From positions 1 to 64,000 of the forward strand of contig JANOQZ010000009.1 of the NCBI GenBank assembly GCA_031415055.1: 64,000 nt of DNA, written 5' to 3'. Positions within the stretch are counted from its first letter, which is position 1, and each line of letters starts with the position of its first letter. Made by a program: the position numbers and the translations under genes. The notes under the pieces are model-generated. The model saw only the letters and a program-made list of their open reading frames with translations, did not search any database and was not told where the DNA came from. Below, piece by piece: positions 16,846 through 25,256 of the stretch. This DNA comes from JANMOK01 sp031415055. Its GTDB lineage: Bacteria; Pseudomonadota; Alphaproteobacteria; Rhodobacterales; Rhodobacteraceae.

Positions 16846-18077
16846 ACAAACATGCATCGGACATTATGAACGACATCGACCTGCCTTCCGACCAGAATTC
16901 CACGGGCCGCACCTTGGGTGAGGCCGAAATCGCCGCGCTGGAAAAAGTTATCCGCTCGGGCATACTGACCTCGACCAAAGGCACCTTTGTGGCCGAACTC
17001 GAGCGTCGCTTTGCGGCGCTGATCGGTGTTAAACACGCTATCGCCTGTTCCAGCGGCACGGCTGCGGTGCATTGCGCGGTTTTCGCACTGAATTTGGAAC
17101 CGGGGATGGAGGTCATCACCACCGCAATCACCGATATGGGGGCAATTGCACCGGTCCTGATCCAAGGCAACATCCCGATGTTCGCCGATGTCGACCCGGT
17201 TACGTTGAACGTCACCGCCGAAACCGTCGAACGCGCGATCAGCGACAAAACCGGCGCGATCATGGTCACGCATCTGTTCGGCAATCCGGCCGAAATGGCA
17301 AAGATCAAGGCTTTAGCAGACCGCAAAGGCATTCCGGTCATCGAAGATTGCGCACAGGCCTTTATGGCGTCTGAGGCCGGCGCGATGGTGGGCACGACCT
17401 CGGCGCTGGGCTGTTTCTCGCTGCAGCAGGGCAAGCACATCACCACCGGCGAAGGTGGATTGGTGACGACCAATGACGACGATTTGGCTCGTCGTGTGCG
17501 TCTTTATGTAAACAAGGCTTGGGGTTACGGCGACCCGAAGCCCGACCACTACTTCCTGGCGCTGAATTATCGCCTGACCGAACTGCAAGGCGCGGTTGCC
17601 GTCGCACAACTCGACAAACTCGACTGGGTTGTCGATCAGCGCACCAAAATGGCAGGCATGTTGGATGAACGGCTCGCGGGGCTCGAAGGCGTGATGGTTC
17701 CGCCGGTGCTGCCAAGTGCCAAACACGTCTATTGGAAATACGCCTTGACCGTGGACACCACCAAAATAACCGGCGGTCCGGTGGCTTTGGGGGCGGCACT
17801 GAAAGAATGCAACATCCTGACCGCACCGCGTTACATCCAGAAACCAGCCTTCGCCTGCGAAGTTCTGCGCGACCAGCGCACCTTTGGCGATAGTCGCTGG
17901 CCCTTTACCTTGGCGCGGCCCGAAGCGGTGGATTATTCACCCAACCGCTTCCCCGGAACCTTCAAAGGGTTGGAGCAGGTTCTGGTTTTACCGTGGAACG
18001 AACTGTACACCGAGGCGCATGTTGACCACATCGCCAACTCGATAATCAGCCGCCACGACCGGCTTTTGAACGCGTAA
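16842..18077 (+). CDS. DegT/DnrJ/EryC1/StrS-family nucleotide-sugar aminotransferase
   Basis: A 411-aa PLP-dependent aminotransferase that adds an amino group to a keto sugar nucleotide. ACSSGTAAVHCA (near residue 69) is the phosphate-binding stretch, VIEDCAQAF (near 168) holds the PLP-pairing aspartate, and the catalytic lysine lies in LQQGKHITTGEGG (near residue 205). The C-terminal EDY-type region and a final helix are present. It overlaps the previous gene by 4 nt (ATGA). With the following Gfo/Idh oxidoreductase and acetyltransferase it forms a WbpB/WbpE/WbpD-like set that would oxidise, transaminate and N-acetylate C3 of a UDP-sugar. Confidence 0.9.
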   Translation: MNKHASDIMNDIDLPSDQNSTGRTLGEAEIAALEKVIRSGILTSTKGTFVAELERRFAALIGVKHAIACSSGTAAVHCAVFALNLEPGMEVITTAITDMGAIAPVLIQGNIPMFADVDPVTLNVTAETVERAISDKTGAIMVTHLFGNPAEMAKIKALADRKGIPVIEDCAQAFMASEAGAMVGTTSALGCFSLQQGKHITTGEGGLVTTNDDDLARRVRLYVNKAWGYGDPKPDHYFLALNYRLTELQGAVAVAQLDKLDWVVDQRTKMAGMLDERLAGLEGVMVPPVLPSAKHVYWKYALTVDTTKITGGPVALGAALKECNILTAPRYIQKPAFACEVLRDQRTFGDSRWPFTLARPEAVDYSPNRFPGTFKGLEQVLVLPWNELYTEAHVDHIANSIISRHDRLLNA

Positions 18078-18092
18078 ACAGGGGCATTTGTG

Positions 18093-19103
18093 ATGAAACA
18101 GATTGGAATTATCGGGGTCGGCGCTATCGCACAGGCCTATTTGAAAGCGGTTGAGGACAGCGGCGTCGCCAAGGTCGCAGCCATTTGCGACATCCGTCCG
18201 GCAGCGGTGCAAGCGGCAGCGGAAACGGCGGGCTGCAAAGGCTTCACCTCGCATCAGGAAATGATCGAAAAGGTCAAACTCGACGCGGTGATCCTGTGCA
18301 CGCCACCCGTCACGCATGAAGATATTGCCACGTTCATGCTCGAGCGGAAAATTCCGGTGCTCTGCGAAAAGCCGCTTTCCATCGACGAAGCCAGTGCCAA
18401 ACGCATTCTTGATGCGGGCAAACGCAACGGCACCTTGGTCGCCATGGCGTCAAAATTCCGCTATGTCGAAGACATCATCAAGACCCGTTCGATCCTTGTA
18501 TCGGGCCTGTTGGGCGACGTGCATTTGGTGGAGAACGCTTTCGTTTCACCGGTCAATATGTCCAACCGCTGGAACAGTGACCCAAAGGTCAGCGGCGGTG
18601 GCGTGTTCATCGACAATGGCACGCATTCGGTCGATATCCTGCGCTATCTGATTGGCCCGATTGCCGAGGTGAACCTTGTCACCCATACCTTCACCCAAGG
18701 CATGGATGTCGAGGACAACGCTTTCCTCAACGCCCGCACCGCCGATGGGGTTAGCGCAAAGGTTGACCTGAGTTGGACCTTCAACAAGGAATCGGCGAAC
18801 TACATTTCCGCCTATGGCTCGCAAGGGGTGATCCATGTTGGTTGGAAATCCAGCCGTTACAAGCAACACTCTTCCAGCGATTGGGTCACCTTTGGCACCG
18901 GCTATGACAAACTCGCTGCGTTTGCCGGGCAGGTTCGCAACTTCTGCAAAGCCTTGGACGGCCGCGAGGCGTCGCTGGTAACGGCAGAAGATGCTTTGGC
19001 ATCAGTGCAAGCAGTTCAAGCCGCCTACCTTTCGGCCCGCCAGGGCGGTTGGATCAAGGTTGGCACCAAAGCCCAAGCCCTGCACAAACTGGGCGCCGCC
19101 TGA
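18093..19103 (+). CDS. Gfo/Idh/MocA oxidoreductase (WbpB-like sugar-nucleotide dehydrogenase)
   Basis: A 336-aa NAD-dependent dehydrogenase. The Rossmann motif GVGAIAQAYLKA is near residue 8 and the family EKP signature is in VLCEKPLSIDEA near residue 93. DNGTHSVDILRYL, near residue 175, carries the usual catalytic histidine. The start is the ATG at 18093, after AGGGG about 7-10 nt upstream; a GTG at 18090 is equivalent. Its place between the DegT aminotransferase and the hexapeptide acetyltransferase suggests it makes the keto intermediate for transamination. The exact sugar is not known. Confidence 0.88.
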   Translation: MKQIGIIGVGAIAQAYLKAVEDSGVAKVAAICDIRPAAVQAAAETAGCKGFTSHQEMIEKVKLDAVILCTPPVTHEDIATFMLERKIPVLCEKPLSIDEASAKRILDAGKRNGTLVAMASKFRYVEDIIKTRSILVSGLLGDVHLVENAFVSPVNMSNRWNSDPKVSGGGVFIDNGTHSVDILRYLIGPIAEVNLVTHTFTQGMDVEDNAFLNARTADGVSAKVDLSWTFNKESANYISAYGSQGVIHVGWKSSRYKQHSSSDWVTFGTGYDKLAAFAGQVRNFCKALDGREASLVTAEDALASVQAVQAAYLSARQGGWIKVGTKAQALHKLGAA

Positions 19104-19107
19104 TCGC

Positions 19108-19725
19108 ATGGCTGTCCGTATCCACCCCACCGCCATTGTCGAAGATGACGTCTCTATCGGTGAGGGCACTTCAGTCTGGGATAACGCGCATCTGCGCGGC
19201 CCTAGTCGGATTGGGGCCAACTGCATCATCGGCGGCAAGACCTATATCGCCTATGGCGTGGACATCGGCGATTTGGTCAAGATCAACGCCAATGTCTATA
19301 TTTGCAATGCGGTCACCATCGAACGCGGCGTAATGATTTCGGCTGGGGTGACGTTTACAAACGACTTGTATCCCCGCGCTACAAACCCGGAACTGACCGC
19401 GCTGCGCGGATCGGAGCCTGATGAGGAAACTTATCCAACCTTGGTGCGCGAAGGGGCCACCATTGGGGCGCGGGCGACGATTGGGTGCAACCTTGAAATC
19501 GGGCGTTTCGCTATGGTTGGCATGGCCGCTGTTGTGACGCGTTCGGTGCCGGATTTTCATTTGGTTATGGGCGCTCCTGCCCGCTCTACCGCCTATCTGT
19601 GCCGCTGTGGCAAGCCGTGGCATAAATTCACCGGCACGCCGCCTGATGTGGCTGAAACCGCCTGCCACGACTGCGGGCGAAAGTATCGCGCTGAGGCTGG
19701 CCGCGTGATCGAGGTTGGCGCATGA
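19108..19725 (+). CDS. Left-handed beta-helix N-acetyltransferase (WbpD/WlbB-like)
   Basis: A 205-aa hexapeptide-repeat transferase starting at 19108, 4 nt after the dehydrogenase stop. Repeats of the form [LIV]GxxxxI run from about residue 8 to 160 (AIVEDDVSIGEGTSVW; RIGANCIIGGKTYI; ATIGARATIGCNLEIG). The C-terminus carries a putative zinc ribbon with CRC near residue 165 and CHDC near 189. Family enzymes transfer acetyl from acetyl-CoA to a 3-amino group of a UDP-amino sugar. The frame is open upstream to 18991, but only inside the preceding gene. It overlaps the next gene by 4 nt. Confidence 0.87.
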   Translation: MAVRIHPTAIVEDDVSIGEGTSVWDNAHLRGPSRIGANCIIGGKTYIAYGVDIGDLVKINANVYICNAVTIERGVMISAGVTFTNDLYPRATNPELTALRGSEPDEETYPTLVREGATIGARATIGCNLEIGRFAMVGMAAVVTRSVPDFHLVMGAPARSTAYLCRCGKPWHKFTGTPPDVAETACHDCGRKYRAEAGRVIEVGA

Positions 19726-21038
19726 GCGAGGCCTGGGGCGTTGTTGGCGGCGGAATGCTGGGCATGACGCTGGCCCTGCGGTTGGCGCAGGCCGGTAAAG
19801 CCGTGACTCTGTTTGAGGCATCCGACAGGCTTGGTGGCTTGGCTGACGCGTGGCAGGTTGGCCCGGTCACGTGGGACCGGCACTATCACGTCACCCTGCT
19901 TTCCGACCTAAAATTGCGGGGCATTTTGGCCGAAATCGGCCTTGAAGATGCCCTCGTTTGGAACAACACCAAGTCCGAATTCTACGACGAAGGCCGCTTC
20001 ATCCCAATGAATGGCTCGGTCGACTTCTTGAAATTTCCGCCGCTGGGCTTGATCGACAAGTTCCGACTTGCGCTGACCATTATCTGGGCCTCACGAATTG
20101 AAGATGGGGCCAAGTTGGAGAAGATTTCTTTGGAGCAATGGCTGGTCAAATTATCGGGCCGCAACACTTACGAGCGCATCTGGTTGCCACTGCTCAGGGC
20201 AAAACTGGGTGAGAACCACAAGAAAGCCTCGGCAGCGTTCATCTGGGCCATCGTGCGCCGCCTTTATGCGGCCCGGCGCAGCGGGTTAAAGACCGAAAAG
20301 TTCGGCTATGTTGCCGGAGGCTACGCCCGCGTGGTCAAAGCGTTCGAGGCGAAATTGGTCGCCGCTGGCATTGAAATCCGCAAGTCAGACCCGGTGCAGG
20401 AAGTAGTCGAAAAAGACGGTAAAATCACAATCGTCAGCAGAGCCACTGCAGGGCGTTTTCAACGTGTGGTTGTAACGTCAGCATCCCCCCTAGCCGCCAG
20501 GTTGTGTCCGGGCCTCAGCGCCCCCTCCAGGGCGCTGCACGAGGGCATCCTGTATCAGGGCATCGTCTGCGCCTCGGTCGTGCTGAAAAAGCCGCTGAAC
20601 GGCGCCTATATCACCTATATCACCGACCCCGATGTGCCCTTTACCGCCGTCATCGAAATGTCGGCCTTGGTGGACCGCAAAGAATTCGCCGGCCGCACCG
20701 TTGTTTACCTGCCCTATTACGCCACGGGAAGCGATCCGGCCTTTGCCGAAAGCGACGATTCAATCCGCGAACGCTTTCTTGGCAAACTGTTGGCCATGTA
20801 TCCGCAAATCACCGCTGATGACGTCGAAGGCTTCGCAATATCCCGCGTCAAACAGGTGCTGGCCGTGACCACAATGAACTATTCCGCTGGCCTACCGCCG
20901 ATCAACACCAACGTGCCCGGCCTGTCGATTTTGAACTCTGCCCATATCATCAACGGCACGCTGAACGTGAACGAAACTATCGGCGTGGTTGACGATCACT
21001 TGACAACCCTGATGAATGCGACATGGAGAACGCCATGA
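19722..21038 (+). CDS. FAD/NAD(P)-dependent oxidoreductase, amine-oxidase/PPOX fold
   Basis: A 438-aa flavoprotein. The FAD-binding VVGGGMLGMTLALRLAQ motif is at residues 7-23, followed by LFEASDRLGGLADAW (near 31-45), the classical N-terminus of flavin amine oxidase/protoporphyrinogen-oxidase-like proteins. A C-terminal stretch near residue 400 (STLNSAH-like: LSILNSAHIINGTLNVNE) closes the FAD domain. Such proteins recur in exopolysaccharide clusters beside deacetylases; some relatives are sugar-ring mutases or lipid-carrier desaturases. The exact reaction cannot be told. It is linked to both neighbours by 4-nt ATGA overlaps. Confidence 0.75.
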   Translation: MSEAWGVVGGGMLGMTLALRLAQAGKAVTLFEASDRLGGLADAWQVGPVTWDRHYHVTLLSDLKLRGILAEIGLEDALVWNNTKSEFYDEGRFIPMNGSVDFLKFPPLGLIDKFRLALTIIWASRIEDGAKLEKISLEQWLVKLSGRNTYERIWLPLLRAKLGENHKKASAAFIWAIVRRLYAARRSGLKTEKFGYVAGGYARVVKAFEAKLVAAGIEIRKSDPVQEVVEKDGKITIVSRATAGRFQRVVVTSASPLAARLCPGLSAPSRALHEGILYQGIVCASVVLKKPLNGAYITYITDPDVPFTAVIEMSALVDRKEFAGRTVVYLPYYATGSDPAFAESDDSIRERFLGKLLAMYPQITADDVEGFAISRVKQVLAVTTMNYSAGLPPINTNVPGLSILNSAHIINGTLNVNETIGVVDDHLTTLMNATWRTP

Positions 21039-22027
21039 AACCCGTCGCCAGCCTGTCGCTCGACCTCGACAACCAATGGTCCTACATGAAAACCCACGGC
21101 GATGCCGGTTGGGAAACCTTCCCGACCTACCTCGATTTGGTCGTGCCGCGCTGCAACGACCTGTTCGCGCGGCATGGGTTCATCATCACCTATTTCATCG
21201 TCGGCCAAGACGCGGCTTTGCCAGAAAACAAAGCTGCCTTGGCCAGTATCACGGCAGCCGGGCACGAAGTGGGCAACCATTCGTTCCACCACGAACCTTG
21301 GCTGCATCTGTATTCCGACGAGCAGATTGAAGCCGAAATTGCACGCGCCGAAGATGCGATTGCGGCGGTAACTGGCCAGCGCCCACAAGGGTTTCGCGGA
21401 CCCGGGTTTTCGGTTTCGACTGCCGTTCTGAACACGCTGAAACGCCGTGGCTATCACTACGACGCCTCGACCTTCCCAACCTTTCTTGGCCCATTCGCCC
21501 GCGCCTATTACTTTTTCACCTCCAAACTGAGTGCCGAGGAAAAAGCCAAACGCAAACAGCTATTCGGCAACATGCGCGAAGGATTGCGCCCGCTGAAACC
21601 CTATTCGTGGAAACTGGAATCCGGAAACCTTGCCGAAATTCCGGTGACGACAATGCCGATCTTCCGGGTACCGTTTCACCTAAGCTACATCATCTATCTC
21701 GCCTGTTACTCACCCGCCATTGCGCGGCTCTATTTCAAAATGTCGCTGTGGATGTGCCGCCTGTTTGGCGTGCAACCCTCGCTGCTTTTGCACCCACTGG
21801 ATTTCATCGGTGGCGACGATATCGAGGCAGTGAAATTTTTCCCCGGCATGTCGATGAACGCGGCGCAAAAACTGGCGCTTGTTGACGGACTGTTCGCCGA
21901 ATTCGGACGGCAATTCCGCGTCGTGAAAATGAGCGAACACGCGGCGCTGGTCAAGCAACGCAACTTGCGGCGGCGTGAGCCAGATTTTCGCGCAACGCCG
22001 TTGGCGGCCGAAACTCAGGCGCAATAA
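21035..22027 (+). CDS. Polysaccharide deacetylase, NodB type, motifs intact
   Basis: A 330-aa CE4-like hydrolase. Unlike the fused domain upstream, it keeps the catalytic pattern: LSLDLDNQW (acidic pair, residues 7-15), GHEVGNHSFHHEP (HxxxH zinc site, near residue 83) and GFRGPGFS (RxPG motif near 121). The start at 21035 has a GGAG ribosome site 5 nt upstream and overlaps the previous stop by 4 nt; an ATG at 21023 is an alternative. There is no signal peptide, so it acts on a cytoplasmic or lipid-linked sugar rather than an exported polymer. An ArnD-like deacylation of a carrier-linked sugar is a reasonable inference. Confidence 0.85.
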   Translation: MKPVASLSLDLDNQWSYMKTHGDAGWETFPTYLDLVVPRCNDLFARHGFIITYFIVGQDAALPENKAALASITAAGHEVGNHSFHHEPWLHLYSDEQIEAEIARAEDAIAAVTGQRPQGFRGPGFSVSTAVLNTLKRRGYHYDASTFPTFLGPFARAYYFFTSKLSAEEKAKRKQLFGNMREGLRPLKPYSWKLESGNLAEIPVTTMPIFRVPFHLSYIIYLACYSPAIARLYFKMSLWMCRLFGVQPSLLLHPLDFIGGDDIEAVKFFPGMSMNAAQKLALVDGLFAEFGRQFRVVKMSEHAALVKQRNLRRREPDFRATPLAAETQAQ

Positions 22028-23664
22028 TGGCTCGGCCAACCGGGATTACAGCAGTTCCGGCTTGGAATTATTGGGCGATTTTCCTAGGTTTTGTGCTGTT
22101 TTACGTCATCACCATGCCGGTCAACCATATCGAAAGCGTTGACCGCCACGCCTATGCAATGTGGGCCGAAACCCTGCCGCTGACTAGGCTTATCGATACA
22201 AGATCGATCCTGTTCACGGTGCTCAATCGCTCGCTTTACCTGTTGGCGCAAATGTTGGGCACCGGCCTGCCTGCGACAACTATAGTAACAAGTTATTCGG
22301 TTTTGGCAGGCGCTGGAGCTTGCGCCTTGATGACGCGATTGTTGAGCCGCCACTTTGCCCTGCAAGCCAACAGCGCCGTTCTGGGCGGCATATTGCTGGG
22401 CCTTTCCTATGGCGTCTGGCGTTATGCCATGGAAGTGGAAGTCTACGTCGCCTCGATATTTTTGGTACTGGCGGCGCTGTCGTTTTTGTTGGATCGGCTG
22501 GACGAGCGAATATTGCGGCCCGGGCGCTTCATCGTGCCCGGACTCTTTGCCGGGTTGGTTGTGATGTTCTATCAACCCAATGTTTTCCCGCTTTTTCTGG
22601 CGATTCCGGTGTTGTTTGCCGCGCGAAATCGTTTCCTGCCCTTCGTCACCTATGGCGTGGCAGGCACGCTCGGCGTTATTCTAACCTACGTTGTGGCCTT
22701 TGAATTTTCCCGCAGCGAACCGCTGACAATTTCGGCGTTTTTGGCGTTTGTCGGCAGTCGCAATGCCGAGTTCACTGCCGACCCGTTGAATTTCACGACA
22801 TTGGCCAAGTTGGTTCTGGCGATCAGCCATACTTTGCTGTCTTCCAATTGGATTTTCGGGGTTCAAAACCTGACCGAGGCTTTCCAGAATCAATTCCCCG
22901 CGACCGAGACCGACTACAAAATACTATCGGCGGTGCATTTTCGACCTTGGGTTTATCTGCCGCTGGGCCTGATCCCACTGATTATTGGGCTTGGCGTCGC
23001 TTTTTTTCGAAGCGCTCGGTCAAAGTCGCTGCGAAGCAACCCCCGACTCATGGGGTATTTGCTGGCGTGGTTGGTGATCTATGGCGTCGTTGCCGGTCGG
23101 CTGGACCCCGGCGTTTCGGAAGTGTGGATTCCCATTGTGCCGATTTGGGTGATGCTTTTTTCGGCACTAATCATCGCTCCTATCGCAAGAGATTCGGCCG
23201 AAAAATACTTCTTTGCCTTCGTTGTTTGCATCGGGTTTTGGAACTGGTTTGGCGGCATTGGCATGTTAAAAAACCCCGAAGGCGACTTCCTGGGTCGTCA
23301 ATCGGCTTGGCTGCAAGCCAACGCCACGGCGCAGGATCAAGTCATCTTGACTGACGGGACGTGGAAATCAGGCACTTATCTGGAACATGTCTTGCCGCTT
23401 GATGTGCTGTCGATTGTGCCGGAATGCCTGCCGGGAATATCCGCCAGTGCAGCGGCCTTGGCCGATGCCCGCGCCGCAACAGCGGCAAGGCATGGTCGGT
23501 TGTTCGTCTTTCAAACTTTCATAAAGCCTTCACCCCGCCTAAGCCACATCGCCGGTTGCCCGGCACGCGGTGATAACGCTGCTGCTTTGGCCGAAATAGT
23601 TGCACCGAACATCAAACAAGTTACCGATAACGGCATATTTTCGGTTTACGAAATCTTGCCGTGA
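22027..23664 (+). CDS. Polytopic membrane protein, probable GT-C-type glycosyltransferase
   Basis: A 545-aa protein with roughly ten hydrophobic helices in the first 400 residues and a soluble C-terminal portion of about 130 residues. The first periplasmic loop carries acidic residues (HIESVDRHAY, near residue 36), as in GT39/GT83-type enzymes that use polyprenyl-phosphate sugars. I cannot name a family firmly. Position as the last glycan gene of the operon, and the presence of an ArnC-like GT2 and a small 4-TM transporter upstream, suggest transfer of a lipid-linked sugar to an acceptor in the periplasm. Its ATG overlaps the deacetylase stop (TAATG). Confidence 0.6.
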   Translation: MARPTGITAVPAWNYWAIFLGFVLFYVITMPVNHIESVDRHAYAMWAETLPLTRLIDTRSILFTVLNRSLYLLAQMLGTGLPATTIVTSYSVLAGAGACALMTRLLSRHFALQANSAVLGGILLGLSYGVWRYAMEVEVYVASIFLVLAALSFLLDRLDERILRPGRFIVPGLFAGLVVMFYQPNVFPLFLAIPVLFAARNRFLPFVTYGVAGTLGVILTYVVAFEFSRSEPLTISAFLAFVGSRNAEFTADPLNFTTLAKLVLAISHTLLSSNWIFGVQNLTEAFQNQFPATETDYKILSAVHFRPWVYLPLGLIPLIIGLGVAFFRSARSKSLRSNPRLMGYLLAWLVIYGVVAGRLDPGVSEVWIPIVPIWVMLFSALIIAPIARDSAEKYFFAFVVCIGFWNWFGGIGMLKNPEGDFLGRQSAWLQANATAQDQVILTDGTWKSGTYLEHVLPLDVLSIVPECLPGISASAAALADARAATAARHGRLFVFQTFIKPSPRLSHIAGCPARGDNAAALAEIVAPNIKQVTDNGIFSVYEILP

Positions 23665-23715
23665 CGGCACTTAAGACGGTGCCGCAATTTCTTGGTCAGA
23701 AAAACCATCGCTCAA

Positions 23716-24396
23716 ATGCAAGCAAGCGAAATCCAATGTTGGCTGGCGCGACCCGACGAGGTTGATATTGAAACCTTGTTGCCGCAACTTTCGCCTGACG
23801 AACTTGCGCGCGCCAACCGCTATCGCTTTCCAGAAGACCGTGAGGCTTTTGTCTTGGCCCACGCGATGCGACGCGCCGAACTGGCACGATACCTAGACCG
23901 CCCGCCAACGCAAATTAGGTTTGGACGTTCGCCAAAAGGCCGCCCGGTTTTGGTGGATACTCCCAGCGGCGACTTTGCCTTTTCGGCATCGCGCCGCCGA
24001 GGATTGGTGGTTTTTGCGCTTGGCAATACCGCGCGACTTGGGGTGGATGTTGAACAGGTCAGTCACATCGAACATCCCGAGATGATCCTGTCAAAATTCT
24101 TGGATCCAATCAGTCTTGCCAAACTATCCGGCCTGTCGGGTTTGGCACAGCAAGCGCATTTCGCGCAACTTTGGACAATCACCGAAGCCTGCGCCAAAGC
24201 GCGGGGAACGGGATTGGAAACGTTTTCGCCACGACTTGAAATCCGTTACGATTCGCCCGATTTCGCCATTGTTCAGGATGGTCAAAATCATTGGCGCTGC
24301 AATATTTACGCGCCCGATGACCTGCACAAGACCACCGTCGCCTATGCGGGCGACGCTTGGCTGCCGGTTCAGATAAGACAATGGATACCAAATTGA
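23716..24396 (+). CDS. 4'-phosphopantetheinyl transferase, Sfp type
   Basis: A 226-aa enzyme (start ATG 23716; a TTG at 23692 is also possible). The Sfp-family core motifs are LGVDVEQVSH (magnesium-binding, near residue 107) and LWTITEACAKARGTGL (near residue 152), corresponding to the usual W-x-x-K-E-A-x-x-K-x-x-G motif. The usual lysine before EA is threonine here, but the later lysine and glycine are kept. It would load the phosphopantetheine arm onto the T and ACP domains of the NRPS and PKS encoded 1 kb downstream on the other strand. It sits in the plus-strand operon, 51 nt after the membrane glycosyltransferase. Confidence 0.85.
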   Translation: MQASEIQCWLARPDEVDIETLLPQLSPDELARANRYRFPEDREAFVLAHAMRRAELARYLDRPPTQIRFGRSPKGRPVLVDTPSGDFAFSASRRRGLVVFALGNTARLGVDVEQVSHIEHPEMILSKFLDPISLAKLSGLSGLAQQAHFAQLWTITEACAKARGTGLETFSPRLEIRYDSPDFAIVQDGQNHWRCNIYAPDDLHKTTVAYAGDAWLPVQIRQWIPN

Positions 24397-25256
24397 GAAT
24401 AGGCTCATCGATGCAATTATCGTTGGTCGTCGTCGTTGGTGCAGCTTTGTGCGTGGCCATGTTGTTGATCTGGTTTCACAAGTCACTGATTTATCAGTTT
24501 GACGAAACGCCCGCTTCGCCGGAAGCCGTTGGAATCGTCGGTCTGCGCCACGAAAGCTTTTTATCGCCGGATGGCCAGATGATCCGCGCTTGGATCAGCC
24601 AGCCGGTTGGCGACGCCCCGGTCATGCTTTTTTTCCCCGGCAATTTTTCGTCCTCAATAGCGTCGGTGAAAAAACTGTTGCCGTTCGTCGAGCGCTGTTA
24701 CGGCATCGCTGTCCTCGAATACCAGGGCATGGGCGGCGCGCCGGGTGTGCCGTCGGAACACAACTTTCGTGCCGATGCGCGTGAACTGTACGACCAGCTC
24801 GATACCCTGATGGGTCATCATATCGCTGCGGAACGCCGTGTCTTATACGGCTTCAGTTTGGGAACTGGTGTCGCCATTCCCTTGGCTCTGGAACGCAAAG
24901 CTGCGGCACTTGTCTTGGAATCGCCTTTCGCCAGTTTGACCGATTTTTTCACGCGAAAATTTCGTGGGCTGCCGATGAATTGGCTGATGCGGTCAGAGAG
25001 ATACGACATGCTTGCACCTGTCGCCGCGCTTAACATACCAACAATGTTGCTGCGCGGGGAATTGGACAACGCCATTCCAGTATTTTCGTTCGATGCGCTG
25101 GCCCAATCAGCGTCGCCGCAGACAATCATCAAACGCTATCCGGCAGCAGGTCACGCCGACTTGGCCAAGCATGGCGCTGTCGAAGATATTCTAGATTTTG
25201 TTCAGAAGAACACTAGCGCCGCACCCGCAGAATGTCATTCAACTGTTCAGCAATGA
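24381..25256 (+). CDS. Membrane-anchored alpha/beta hydrolase
   Basis: A 291-aa protein with an N-terminal hydrophobic anchor (about residues 14-33) and an alpha/beta-hydrolase domain. The nucleophile is in LYGFSLGTG (GFSLG), the acid probably in RGELDNAIP, and the histidine in PAAGHADL near the C-terminus. It resembles the FrsA/BEM46-type serine hydrolases. The start at 24381 overlaps the PPTase gene by 16 nt; an ATG at 24411 is an alternative. The 3' end overlaps the PKS 3' end by 44 nt in convergent orientation. It might hydrolyse or transfer the polyketide product, or act as an unrelated lipase. Confidence 0.75.
   Translation: MDTKLRIGSSMQLSLVVVVGAALCVAMLLIWFHKSLIYQFDETPASPEAVGIVGLRHESFLSPDGQMIRAWISQPVGDAPVMLFFPGNFSSSIASVKKLLPFVERCYGIAVLEYQGMGGAPGVPSEHNFRADARELYDQLDTLMGHHIAAERRVLYGFSLGTGVAIPLALERKAAALVLESPFASLTDFFTRKFRGLPMNWLMRSERYDMLAPVAALNIPTMLLRGELDNAIPVFSFDALAQSASPQTIIKRYPAAGHADLAKHGAVEDILDFVQKNTSAAPAECHSTVQQ

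Noticed and set aside
23692..23715. TTG start for the phosphopantetheinyl transferase
   Set aside because: The ATG at 23716 is 8 codons later and no ribosome site favours TTG; kept as an alternative only.
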